From Mycobacterium sp. Root135 (GTDB taxonomy: Bacteria > Actinomycetota > Actinomycetes > Mycobacteriales > Mycobacteriaceae), in assembly GCF_001426545.1 (NCBI RefSeq), contig NZ_LMEZ01000001.1, positions 1,302,912 to 1,366,911 on the forward strand: a stretch of DNA of 64,000 nucleotides. The letters run 5' to 3'. Positions 17,492 to 25,458 of this stretch are shown piece after piece. The notes under the pieces were generated by a model. The model saw only the letters and a program-made list of their open reading frames with translations. It was not told the DNA's origin and did no database searches. Position 1 is the stretch's first letter, and every line of letters begins with the position of its first letter. A program made the translations under genes and the position numbers.

Positions 17492-18369
17492 AGGACTCCT
17501 CGGGCGGTCAGGTCGGCGTCGGTGTTGGCGGCGGCCTGCAGGTGCTCGGGACGCAGGGGCCCCACCAGGTCACCGCTGATCAGCAGGTCGAGATCGTCCT
17601 CGGCGGGCCACGCGTGCATCCGCAGGGCCGAACACGTGAACTCAGGACGTGGGTCCAACGGATGCGCCGTATTGGCCAGGGAGACGATCGCGTCGACGTG
17701 GAGGAGCAGGTCGACGTAGGCGCCGGCGCCCGCGGAGCCCTGCCACTCGAACGCACCGTCGGAATTCACCCGCACCCCCTTGAAGAACGACGGGGACGGC
17801 GGCAGGTCACGCGGTCCGAGGCCGTTCTTGAGGGCCGCCAGCAGCAACAGCTCACGCCCTGCCGGTGACGCGGATTCGGGAGCCCCCGCGCCGTAGCGTG
17901 CGTGGTTTCCGTCGCGAGTGGTGGTGCCTGCGAGGGCGTCGTGGCGTCCGGAGGTGTCGGCGACGACGGTCGCCAGCACCCGTCCGAACCCACTGAGCAA
18001 GGGATGTCCCGTTCCGAGGTAGGCCTGCCAGGGCACCTTCACGGTGTCGGCGACGTTGAGGCGCTCGTGCGGACCGTCGGCGCGGTGGATCAGGAGGTGT
18101 GCGCATGCGTCGCCGTCGAGGTCGGTCAACCGGATGCGCGTGCCACGGGCCAGTACGGCGGTCGAATATCCGCCTGGCGCAACCGTTTCCGACCACAGCA
18201 GGCTGGTTGCCGGCACTTCTCCGGGTGTCGTCGGACTGCTCGTCGCCGGGACGTGGCGCATGGCGTCGGCGGTCCGGCCGTGCTGGGCCCTCGCGTGCGC
18301 CTTGGCGCCCGCGGTCGTGGCGGTATCCGGATGGTCGCTGTGGTGCGAGTCGCGCACGTGGCTGGTCAC
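17488..18369 (-). CDS. DUF1989 protein, urea carboxylase-associated / carboxyguanidine deiminase partner subunit
   Basis: A 293-residue DUF1989 protein, first gene of the guanidine/urea operon. The aligned zinc-site region reads GRHDALAGTTTRDGN, lacking the Cys seen in the neighbour, so this is probably the non-catalytic or structural subunit of a heteromer. The first 40 residues are His- and Ala-rich and unconserved in appearance. GTG start with GGAG five bases upstream. A CTGTC-N4-GACAG operator lies 44-57 nt upstream of the start. Confidence 0.83.
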   Translation of the reverse strand: MTSHVRDSHHSDHPDTATTAGAKAHARAQHGRTADAMRHVPATSSPTTPGEVPATSLLWSETVAPGGYSTAVLARGTRIRLTDLDGDACAHLLIHRADGPHERLNVADTVKVPWQAYLGTGHPLLSGFGRVLATVVADTSGRHDALAGTTTRDGNHARYGAGAPESASPAGRELLLLAALKNGLGPRDLPPSPSFFKGVRVNSDGAFEWQGSAGAGAYVDLLLHVDAIVSLANTAHPLDPRPEFTCSALRMHAWPAEDDLDLLISGDLVGPLRPEHLQAAANTDADLTARGVL

Positions 18370-18412
18370 TGCTACTCCATGGGCTCGTGGCGTCGGTCGT
18401 CCACCGACATAT

Positions 18413-18426
18413 CTGTCAGGTGACAG
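18413..18426. promoter_or_regulatory. Palindromic operator CTGTC-AGGT-GACAG (site 3, guanidine/urea operon)
   Basis: A perfect 5-4-5 inverted repeat 44-57 nt upstream of the first DUF1989 gene, matching the two sites around the TetR gene 7.7 kb away and sharing the flank GACAGTTTTC with site 1. It links the carboxylase operon to the same regulator (inference). Confidence 0.7.
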
Positions 18427-18746
18427 TTTTCTCGGCCTGCCGCCGTTGGTGGTTGCCGCGGTGTAACCGATCCCAGGTGGCTGGTTAACAACAGGCTGCG
18501 CATGTGACCGGCGTGTGACGAGTACCGGGTCGCCCCCGCGACATGGTTGGATCGAGGTGGGTGCCGAGCATCGGAAAACCCGCCGCGGAGAATCCCCAGC
18601 TGTGAATTACTCGGGCTGAGGATTAATCCATCGCCGGACCCGGTTGGCACTCACGGGGGCGCAACGGCGCGCCCAATTCTGGTGCCGCCGCCACGACTGG
18701 CGGCGACGAACGCTTGCACGAGACGACAAGAGGGTACGAAGAAAAG
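18427..18746. other. Divergent intergenic region between guanidine/urea operon and adhC
   Basis: About 320 nt without a credible gene. It contains GTAACC- and GGTTAAC-type elements near 18464-18490, reminiscent of GTAACC copies at 10662-10680, but these do not form a convincing GlnR site. The adhC start has only a weak purine-rich ribosome site (GAAGAAAAG). Promoters for both flanking units should lie here; I could not place -10 and -35 elements reliably. Confidence 0.5.
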
Positions 18747-19796
18747 ATGACTACGACTGTTTCCGCCATCGCCGCCACCTCGGCGACCGAGCCGCTGACC
18801 AAGACCACCATCGAGCGCCGTGACGTCGGCCCGCACGACGTGGCATTCGACATCAAGTTCGCCGGTATCTGTCACTCCGACATCCATACCGTCAAGGCCG
18901 AGTGGGGCCAGCCCAACTACCCGGTCGTCGCGGGCCACGAAATCGCCGGCGTCGTGACCGAGGTCGGCCCCGAGGTCACCAAGTACAAGGTCGGCGACCA
19001 CGTCGGCGTCGGCTGCTTCGTCGACTCCTGCCGTGAGTGCGACAACTGCCAGGCCGGTCTGCAGCAGTACTGCACCGGCAAGGGCGGCATGGTCGGCACC
19101 TACAACGCGACCGAGCGTGACGGCACCCCGACCTACGGCGGCTACAGCCAGGCCATCGTCGTCGACGAGAACTACGTCCTGCGCATCCCGGACAGCATCC
19201 CGCTGGACAAGGCCGCTCCCCTGCTGTGCGCCGGCATCACACTGTTCTCCCCGCTGCACCACTGGGGCGCGGGACCCGGCAAGAAGGTCGCCATCGTCGG
19301 ACTCGGCGGCCTCGGCCACATGGGCGTCAAGATCGCGCACGCGATGGGCGCCGAGGTCACGGTCTTGAGCCAGTCACTCAAGAAGATGGAGGACGGCCTG
19401 CGCCTCGGCGCGGACGAGTACTACGCCACCAGCGACCCGGACACCTTCACCAAGCTGGCGGGCAAGTTCGACCTGATCGTCAACACGGTGTCGGCAACTC
19501 TCGACCTCGCCGCGTACATGGGCCTGCTGGCCACCGACGGCACGCTGGTCGAGGTGGGTGCGCCGGAGAAGCCGATGGTGGTGCCGTTCTTCCCTCTCGG
19601 TGCGCAGCGCCGCAGCCTGTCCGGTTCGATGATCGGCGGCATCCCCGAGACCCAGGAGATGCTCGACTTCTGCGCCGAGCACGACATCGCGCCCGAGATC
19701 GAGGTCATCGCGGCCGACTACGTCAACGAGGCCTACGAGCGCGTGCTCGCCAGCGACGTGCGGTACCGCTTCGTCATCGACACCTCGACCCTGTGA
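18747..19796 (+). CDS. adhC: Zinc-dependent NAD(P) alcohol dehydrogenase (AdhC/YahK family)
   Basis: A 349-residue medium-chain dehydrogenase. The catalytic zinc ligands are visible in AGICHSDIH and GHEIAG, the four structural-zinc cysteines in [20 protein letters not shown], and the nucleotide-binding motif as GLGGLGHMG. It resembles the cinnamyl/YahK-type NADP-dependent aldehyde reductases. Location next to a DUF3349 gene and upstream of nrdF matches adhC (Rv3045) of M. tuberculosis. The start was set at MTTTVSA; an 11-residue upstream extension lacks a ribosome site. Confidence 0.9.
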   Translation: MTTTVSAIAATSATEPLTKTTIERRDVGPHDVAFDIKFAGICHSDIHTVKAEWGQPNYPVVAGHEIAGVVTEVGPEVTKYKVGDHVGVGCFVDSCRECDNCQAGLQQYCTGKGGMVGTYNATERDGTPTYGGYSQAIVVDENYVLRIPDSIPLDKAAPLLCAGITLFSPLHHWGAGPGKKVAIVGLGGLGHMGVKIAHAMGAEVTVLSQSLKKMEDGLRLGADEYYATSDPDTFTKLAGKFDLIVNTVSATLDLAAYMGLLATDGTLVEVGAPEKPMVVPFFPLGAQRRSLSGSMIGGIPETQEMLDFCAEHDIAPEIEVIAADYVNEAYERVLASDVRYRFVIDTSTL

Positions 19797-19826
19797 TCGC
19801 AGGCGTCAACTAGCTCCACACACGTT

Positions 19827-19868
19827 GCGGCCCAAGCCCTCCGGATGTCATCCCGGGGCTTGGGCCGC
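19827..19868. terminator. Bidirectional hairpin terminator between adhC and DUF3349 gene
   Basis: A 13-bp perfect stem (GCGGCCCAAGCCC with its complement) around a 16-nt loop, 30 nt beyond the adhC stop and overlapping the last codons of the convergent DUF3349 gene. There is no long U tract, as is common in mycobacterial terminators. Confidence 0.65.
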
Positions 19869-20201
19869 TTCGTCGTCCGGTGCCGAATCGCCGATGCCGG
19901 ACAGCGGCCACCCCGCCGCCGCGAGCTTGGCGGCGACCCGGCGCACGTTCTCCGGGCCCGCGTCGTGGTGAGTGACGTCGGTGATGAAGTGCTCGATCTC
20001 GTCGACCGCGATGCCACCGTCCGTGACGGCGGGCGAGTGCGCGGCTGTGAGGTTGCCGACGACCTCCTTGATCTGTTCCTCGGTGAGCGGCGTCGCGCGC
20101 AGCAACGCCAGCAAAGGCACCCGGTCGGGCCCCGGCACCCCTTCCGGGTAGCCGGCCCGGAGCCAATTCAGAATCGACGTCAGCAGATTGGTGATTGTCA
20201 C
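19848..20201 (-). CDS. DUF3349 family protein
   Basis: A 117-residue small cytosolic protein typical of mycobacteria, matching the gene convergent to adhC in M. tuberculosis (Rv3046c). It begins with GTG (VTITNLLTSILNWLRAGYPEG). Helical segments LLALLRATPLTEEQIKEVV and VRRVAAKLAAAGWPL define the family. The C-terminal tail is acidic and Ala/Pro-rich. No enzymatic motif and no established function. Its 3' end lies within the terminator hairpin shared with adhC. Confidence 0.85.
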   Translation of the reverse strand: MTITNLLTSILNWLRAGYPEGVPGPDRVPLLALLRATPLTEEQIKEVVGNLTAAHSPAVTDGGIAVDEIEHFITDVTHHDAGPENVRRVAAKLAAAGWPLSGIGDSAPDDEAAQAPG

Positions 20202-20358
20202 GGCCCCAGTCTCGAGGCTGAGACCCTCGATCACCAGCACTCTCGACGGTCGACTTCGCCGTTCGAGTTGTCGGATCCGGTGGTGGGTGCGACGCTCTGG
20301 AACAGACCGCAGCGTCGCGGACGTCATTTTGCGTTGATTCCGAAGCTTGGAGGCCCTA

Positions 20359-21957
20359 GTGGGTGCCGATTCCGCAACTACCGATGATCCGGCGGAGGTC
20401 CGGGCAACCGGCCTGAAGAAGGGGTCCATCGGCATCGTCGCGGTCATCTTCATGGCCGTCGCCAATGCCGCGCCGATCACCGCGATGACGGGCAACGTGC
20501 CCATTGCCGTCGGGTTTGGCAACGGGCTCGGCGCACCGGCCGGATTCCTGTTCGCGACGATCATCCTGACCCTGTTCGCCCTCGGGTACGTCGCGATGGC
20601 TCGCCACATCACCACCACGGGCGCGTTCTACGGCTTCATCTCCCACGGCCTCGGGCAGACGTGGGGCATGGCAAGCGGAATGCTCGCCACGTTCGCCTAC
20701 GTGGTGTTCGAGGGGTCGTTGATCGGCGGTTGCGCGTACTTCGCCAACGACGCCCTCAAGACCATCTTCAACGTCGACGTCCCGTGGGCCGTGATCGCCG
20801 TGATCGCGATCGTCGCCATCGCCGCGCTGTGCTACTTCGACATCAGCCTCACCGCAGCCATTCTCGGCATCACGCTCACCGCCGAGGTGCTGATCCTGCT
20901 CGCCCTCGCGTTCTCGGTCATCTTCTCCGGCGGCGGTCCCGACGGCATGATGCTGGACCAGACGGTGCTTCTCAACAACGCCTTCGAGAGCCTGCCGGCC
21001 GGTGCGTTCGGCACGGCCGCTGCGGCGGGATCGATGGCCATCGGCCTGTTCTTCGCATTCTGGTCGTGGGTCGGCTTCGAGACGACCGCGGTGTACGGCG
21101 AGGAGTCGCGCAACCCGAAGAAGATCATCCCGAGGGCCACCATCATCGCGGTGGTCGGTCTCGGCCTGTTCTACACGTTCATCTCGGCCATGGTGATCGC
21201 CGGCAACGGCGCCAAGACGTCCGTCGAAACCTCCATCAGCGCTTCGCCTCTCGACCTGTTCTTCAACCTGGTCCAGACCAACCTCGGTGGCGTACTGCTC
21301 GACGTCTACAAGGGTCTGCTGGTGATCGGCTCCTTCGCCTGCGCGCTGGCCTTCCACAACGCCGCGTCGCGCTACCTGTACGCACTTGGCCGCGAGGTCC
21401 CGTCGGAGAAGATCAAGGCAACCGTCGGCGGCACGCACCCCAAGCACGGCTCGCCGTACATCGCCTCTACGATTCAGAGCGTCATCACGCTGCTGATCGT
21501 GCTGTCGTTCGCGTTCTTCACCGCGGTCCAGGTTCCCGACGCCGACGGCACGCCGGTCGACACCCCCACCCTGGTGCCCTACGTCAACGTCTACGGTCTG
21601 CTGGCACTGATCGGCACCGCGGCGATCCTGCTGGTGCAGGCCATCTGCTCGGCGGCGGTCATCTGGTTCTTCTGGGTCAAGAAGACCCACCGCGGCAACG
21701 TGATCACCACGCTGCTGTGCCCGTTGGTCGGCGGTCTGGCGATGCTGTACGTGGTGTGGCTGCTCTGGGACAACCGTGAATTCGCGGCGGGACTCGCCGC
21801 CAAGTCCGACGTGTTCAAGGCAGCTCCGTACATGATCCTGGCGGTCTTCGCGATCGGCCTCGGGTACGCGGTGTGGTTGCGTACCACCAAGCCGGCCGTG
21901 TACGCCGAGATCGGCCGCACGGTCATGGAGGATGCGCACGAGCGCAGCGACGCCTGA
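20359..21957 (+). CDS. APC superfamily amino acid/amine permease
   Basis: A 532-residue membrane transporter with about 12 hydrophobic segments. The APC signature is present in the first helix (VAVIFMAVANAAPITAMTGN) and in FWSWVGFETTAVYGEESRNPKKIIPRA. GTG start preceded by GGAGG with five-base spacing; an upstream TTG is less likely. Substrate not assignable; the sequence resembles ethanolamine/putrescine/amino acid permeases. It stands alone between the DUF3349 gene and a strong terminator. I do not recall a gene at this position in the M. tuberculosis locus, so it may be an insertion in this lineage. Confidence 0.88.
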   Translation: MGADSATTDDPAEVRATGLKKGSIGIVAVIFMAVANAAPITAMTGNVPIAVGFGNGLGAPAGFLFATIILTLFALGYVAMARHITTTGAFYGFISHGLGQTWGMASGMLATFAYVVFEGSLIGGCAYFANDALKTIFNVDVPWAVIAVIAIVAIAALCYFDISLTAAILGITLTAEVLILLALAFSVIFSGGGPDGMMLDQTVLLNNAFESLPAGAFGTAAAAGSMAIGLFFAFWSWVGFETTAVYGEESRNPKKIIPRATIIAVVGLGLFYTFISAMVIAGNGAKTSVETSISASPLDLFFNLVQTNLGGVLLDVYKGLLVIGSFACALAFHNAASRYLYALGREVPSEKIKATVGGTHPKHGSPYIASTIQSVITLLIVLSFAFFTAVQVPDADGTPVDTPTLVPYVNVYGLLALIGTAAILLVQAICSAAVIWFFWVKKTHRGNVITTLLCPLVGGLAMLYVVWLLWDNREFAAGLAAKSDVFKAAPYMILAVFAIGLGYAVWLRTTKPAVYAEIGRTVMEDAHERSDA

Positions 21958-21984
21958 CCTGCCTGACCTGACATCGCTCCAACC

Positions 21985-22018
21985 GAGATCCCCGCACGCC
22001 GCGGCGTGCGGGGATCTC
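21985..22018 (+). terminator. Terminator hairpin after APC permease
   Basis: A 34-nt perfect palindrome (17-bp arms beginning GAGATCCCCGCACG) starting 28 nt after the permease stop and followed by TGGTTTC. It is among the strongest hairpins in the window. Confidence 0.8.
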
Positions 22019-22191
22019 TGGTTTCACCACAATTGCCGTCGGCGTCAAACGTTGGTGCGCAACCCCTTTCGAGACCTCAAATGACAGGTGCTGCCAATTG
22101 TCCGGCGCCGCTCTATGTTTCCGTCTGCACGGGATCGGCTACAGGGGTCTCGGCGCGACTGGGTGCCCGCACGTCTCGACCAAAGGACACC

Positions 22192-22950
22192 ATGGCAAGC
22201 AAGGCATTTCCGGCCGACGACACGACGAGAATCTTCTTCGCCGTCAGCCTCGCCGTGGTCGCCGGTGTCGCGGACACCATCGGCTTCCTCGAATACGGCC
22301 AGCTGTTCATGTCCTTCATGAGCGGCAACACCACTCGGTTCGGCGAGGCGGCCAGCTCCCTCGACTGGGTGGGCGTGGCCCGCTTCGGCTCGGTCATCGC
22401 GCTGTTCTGCTTCGGCGCCTTTCTCGGCACCCTGATTGCCGCGTGGTCCGGGCCGTGGCGGCTGTCCACTCTGCTGGTCATCACGGCGCTGCTGCTCACC
22501 GTCGGGCTCGTCATGCCCCAAGGCCCCGACGCCGTGCCGCTGCACGCCTACCCCGTCGTGCTGGCCCTCGGCCTGCAGAACGCGACCCTCCAGGACGAGG
22601 CAGGCCGAAGCCTGGCACTGACCTACGTGACCGGCACAGTCATCAGGTTCGGCGCCGGGCTGGCGAACATCCTCCTGCACAAGCCTGCGCCGTCATTCTG
22701 GATTCAAGGCCCGCTGTGGGCGGGCCTCACGGCGGGCGCGGTCTGCGGCGGCGTGCTGCAACACCACTTCGGAGAGGCGGCGTTCCTGGCGCCCGCGGCT
22801 CTCGCCGGCGCCCTGGCGGGGATCGCTCTTGTCATGACGCTGCTGCGGCCCACCAGCCCACTGGTGCTCAACGACTCGGCACCCCAACCGGACGCCGCTC
22901 CCGACGCCCCGCCTACGGTGGTGCTCCCGGCAGGGCAGCCCCGCCGTTAG
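22192..22950 (+). CDS. DUF1275 (YoaK-like) membrane protein
   Basis: A 252-residue integral membrane protein with about six hydrophobic segments. The family signature is visible in the first third: VADTIGFLEYGQLFMSFMSGNTTRFG, and later GLQNA and YVTGTVIRFG. ATG start with AAAGGA seven bases upstream. The C-terminal 30 residues are Pro/Ala-rich and cytosolic. Function unknown in the family. It is a stand-alone gene after the permease terminator. Confidence 0.88.
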   Translation: MASKAFPADDTTRIFFAVSLAVVAGVADTIGFLEYGQLFMSFMSGNTTRFGEAASSLDWVGVARFGSVIALFCFGAFLGTLIAAWSGPWRLSTLLVITALLLTVGLVMPQGPDAVPLHAYPVVLALGLQNATLQDEAGRSLALTYVTGTVIRFGAGLANILLHKPAPSFWIQGPLWAGLTAGAVCGGVLQHHFGEAAFLAPAALAGALAGIALVMTLLRPTSPLVLNDSAPQPDAAPDAPPTVVLPAGQPRR

Positions 22951-22962
22951 GCCCGGCCGGAC

Positions 22963-23172
22963 TCAGCTGATCCCGACCGCGAAGACGACGACCGCGACGA
23001 TGCCGAACAGCGCCGCCGCGAACGCCCCTTCGGCCACCGGCGCGAAGATCCGGTAGTAGAGCACCGCACCCGGCGACATCGCCAGCAAGCCGAGCCCGAA
23101 TCCCAGTAGCGTCAACGGCGTTCCGGGCTCCCTGCCGCGACGAGACATGGCGCGGTCGACCTCATACGACAT
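22963..23172 (-). CDS. Small membrane protein
   Basis: A 69-residue protein (MSYEVDRAMSRRG...) with two hydrophobic segments around LLGFGLGLLAMSPG and AALFGIVAVVVFAVG. The ATG overlaps the stop of the upstream small membrane gene (TGATG), implying coupled synthesis. The pair follows lacI in the same direction. No family recognised. Confidence 0.7.
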   Translation of the reverse strand: MSYEVDRAMSRRGREPGTPLTLLGFGLGLLAMSPGAVLYYRIFAPVAEGAFAAALFGIVAVVVFAVGIS

Positions 23173-23412
23173 CAGACCATCCCCCAGCCGAACAGCTGGC
23201 TCTGCACGACCAGCGACGCGAACACCAGCCACCCGCCCGTTGGTCCGACCAGCAGCATCAGGCCGACCGTGCGCGGGATGCGGTGGCCACCGAACGTGGC
23301 CAACGTCGCCCCCTGGCGCGCCGACCGTCACCGCCGCGACCAAACCCCAGAACAGTCCGCCGACCACTGCGCCGCCGAACACGCCCGGCCGCCACGCGAG
23401 CTCACCAGCCAT
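23172..23412 (-). pseudogene. Small membrane protein gene with an apparent frameshift
   Basis: Reading from the ATG gives MAGELAWRPGVFGGAVVGG and a first membrane segment, but the frame then becomes arginine-rich. The +1 frame continues naturally with ATLATFGGHRIPRTVG and a second hydrophobic stretch ending FGWGMV, whose TGA overlaps the next ATG. The switch coincides with a run of five identical bases (C on the + strand) at 23309-23313; one base fewer would give an intact protein of about 80 residues. This is a sequencing error, a real frameshift mutation, or less likely programmed slippage. It starts 2 nt after the lacI stop. Confidence 0.65.
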
Positions 23413-23414
23413 GG

Positions 23415-24434
23415 TTACGAGGCCCGAGGACTTCCGGTGGTGCCGCGCACCACCAACTTCGGTTCGAGGACGACGTCGTCGTGAAGGTCGCCACTCTCGT
23501 CCTCCATCATCTGAACCGCCAGTCGCACCGCGTGTTTGGCGAGGCCCGACGCGTCCTGATGCACCGTCGTCAGGTCGATCAGCGGGTAGTCCGACAGGCG
23601 GCTGTCGTCGAACCCGATCAGGGACAGCTCCGACGGCACCTGCACCCCGGACCGGGTGAACACGTCGAGCAAGCCGAGCGCACATCGGTCGTTGCTCGCC
23701 AGGATCGCCGTCGGCAGCGGCGATTCCGCGAGCATCGTCCGCGCCGCGTGGGCACCGGCTTCCTCGGTGTGGGCGCCGGCGACCACCCGGGCGACGGCAT
23801 CCAGCCCGTGACTGCGCATCGCGGCGCGGTAGGCACGTCGCCGCTCGGCCGAACCTGGGCCGCCGCCCCCGTCGACGTGGGCGATGTCGCGATGACCGAG
23901 TTCCACCAGGTAGTCCACGGCCTGACGGATCCCCTTGGCGTCGGCGGTGCGCACCGAACTCATCCCGCGAACCAGCGGCTTGCCGGTCACGTCGGCGCCA
24001 ACCACGACCACGGGCAGACGTTCGGTGAAGCGCTGCAGCGCAAGGCGATCCGACGTCGGACCGAGGAGGATGAGCCCGCCGCACCGATGGCTGATCAAGG
24101 ACTCGACGGACTCCCCTTCGTCACGGTCGGGCAAGTTGGCCGTCAACAGGACGTCGTAGCCCACGCCTTCGGCGGCCGGGTAGACGTCGGTGACCATCTC
24201 GGCGTGAAATGGCTGCCGAATGTCCATCAGGACGCCGACCGTCCGACTTCGGCCGCGGGCCAGCAGTTGCGCTGCCGAGTCCGGGCGGTAGCCGATCTCG
24301 TCGGCGACCTCGAGCACCCGACGACGGGTGTCCTCACTCGCGCCGGGTTTGCCGCTGAGGATGAACGACACCAACGTCCGTGACACCCCGGCGCGCACGG
24401 CGACGTCAGCCATGGTCGGTCGCTGGGTGGCCAC
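23415..24434 (-). CDS. LacI family transcriptional repressor
   Basis: A 339-residue LacI/GalR regulator with the HTH and hinge at the N-terminus (TMADVAVRAGVSRTLVSFILSGK, then VADEIGYRPDSAAQLLARG) and a periplasmic-binding-protein-like effector domain (GVLMDIRQPFHAEM, AILASNDRCALGLLD, SLIGFDDSRLSDYP). GTG start with GAGGGG upstream. Divergent from an inositol/sugar catabolic pair, with a LacI-type palindrome at 24497-24513 between them. Likely represses the pair and perhaps itself in the absence of an inositol- or sugar-derived inducer. Confidence 0.9.
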   Translation of the reverse strand: MATQRPTMADVAVRAGVSRTLVSFILSGKPGASEDTRRRVLEVADEIGYRPDSAAQLLARGRSRTVGVLMDIRQPFHAEMVTDVYPAAEGVGYDVLLTANLPDRDEGESVESLISHRCGGLILLGPTSDRLALQRFTERLPVVVVGADVTGKPLVRGMSSVRTADAKGIRQAVDYLVELGHRDIAHVDGGGGPGSAERRRAYRAAMRSHGLDAVARVVAGAHTEEAGAHAARTMLAESPLPTAILASNDRCALGLLDVFTRSGVQVPSELSLIGFDDSRLSDYPLIDLTTVHQDASGLAKHAVRLAVQMMEDESGDLHDDVVLEPKLVVRGTTGSPRAS

Positions 24435-24496
24435 GGGCAGTCCCCTCACTGTGACGCTTGACACGTCTCGGTCGTCGCGTTCATAGTAGACCTCAC

Positions 24497-24513
24497 GCGC
24501 GTTACTAACGCGC
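24497..24513. promoter_or_regulatory. LacI-type operator GCGCGTTA-C-TAACGCGC
   Basis: A perfect palindrome with 8-bp arms and one central base, 27 nt upstream of the isomerase ATG and 63 nt upstream of the lacI start. Its form is typical for LacI/GalR family sites. Confidence 0.75.
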
Positions 24514-24540
24514 TTTAGCACCGAAAGGACTGGCACCACG

Positions 24541-25446
24541 ATGAGCAGCATCCTGGTCGGATCGGCCCCCGACTCCTGGGGCGTCTGGTTTCCCGACGAC
24601 CCAAACCAGACCCCCTACACCCGCTTCCTGGACGAGGTCGCCGCCTCGGGCTACGAATGGATCGAGTTGGGCCCCTTCGGCTATCTGCCCACCGACCCGG
24701 CGAAGCTGTCCGACGAACTGGCCGCGCGCAACCTCAAGTTGTCGGCCGGCACGGTGTTCGAGCACCTGCACCAGGACGATTCGTGGGACTCCGTGTGGAC
24801 GCAGATCGAGGACGTCGCCAAGCTCACCGCGGCCGTCGGCGGCAAGCACGTCGTCGTCATCCCCGAGATGTGGCGCGACCCTGCCACCGGCGCCGTGCTC
24901 GAGGACCGCAACCTGACAGAAGAGCAGTGGGCCAAGAAGACCACCGGCATGAACGAGCTGGGCAAGGCCATGTTCGAAAAGTACGGCGTCCGTGCGCAAT
25001 ACCATCCGCACGCCGACAGCCACGTCGACACCGAGGAGAACGTCTACCGCTTCCTCGACGGCACCGACGGCGAGTTCGTCAACCTGTGCCTGGACACGGG
25101 GCACATCAGCTACTGCGGCGGTGACAACATCGCCATCATCGAACGGGCCCCCGAGCGCATCGGCTACCTGCACCTCAAGCAGGTCGACCCGGTGGTGCGC
25201 GCCAAGGTCGAGGCCGAGGATCTGCCGTTCGGCGAGGCCGTCAAACTCGGCGCCATGACCGAGCCGCCACTGGGCATCCCCGACATGCCGCCGCTGCTGG
25301 CCGCGATCGACCGCCTCGGCATCGACGTGTTCGCGATCGTCGAGCAGGACATGTACCCCTGCGCCGTCGACGCACCCCTCCCCATCGCGCAGCGCACCCG
25401 GAACTATCTCGGGTCGTGTGGCGTACCGTCCGTTCGCTTCAGCTAG
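24541..25446 (+). CDS. Sugar phosphate isomerase/epimerase TIM-barrel protein, IolE-like
   Basis: A 301-residue AP_endonuc_2/xylose-isomerase-like TIM barrel. Metal-ligand candidates appear in AQYHPHADSHVDT, NLCLDTGHISYCGGD, GYLHLKQVDP and IVEQDMYP. The N-terminal APDSWGVW resembles inosose dehydratase IolE (2-keto-myo-inositol dehydratase). It is the first gene after the LacI operator, with iolG-like 12 nt downstream, so inositol or a related polyol is the likely substrate. No transporter or other iol genes lie in the window. Confidence 0.82.
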   Translation: MSSILVGSAPDSWGVWFPDDPNQTPYTRFLDEVAASGYEWIELGPFGYLPTDPAKLSDELAARNLKLSAGTVFEHLHQDDSWDSVWTQIEDVAKLTAAVGGKHVVVIPEMWRDPATGAVLEDRNLTEEQWAKKTTGMNELGKAMFEKYGVRAQYHPHADSHVDTEENVYRFLDGTDGEFVNLCLDTGHISYCGGDNIAIIERAPERIGYLHLKQVDPVVRAKVEAEDLPFGEAVKLGAMTEPPLGIPDMPPLLAAIDRLGIDVFAIVEQDMYPCAVDAPLPIAQRTRNYLGSCGVPSVRFS

Positions 25447-25458
25447 GAGTGCAAGAGC

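Noticed and set aside
20356..21939. 527-codon open frame opposite the APC permease
   Set aside because: Composition is typical of antisense reading of a membrane protein (charged Arg/Asp/His repeats), and the + strand product is a clear permease.
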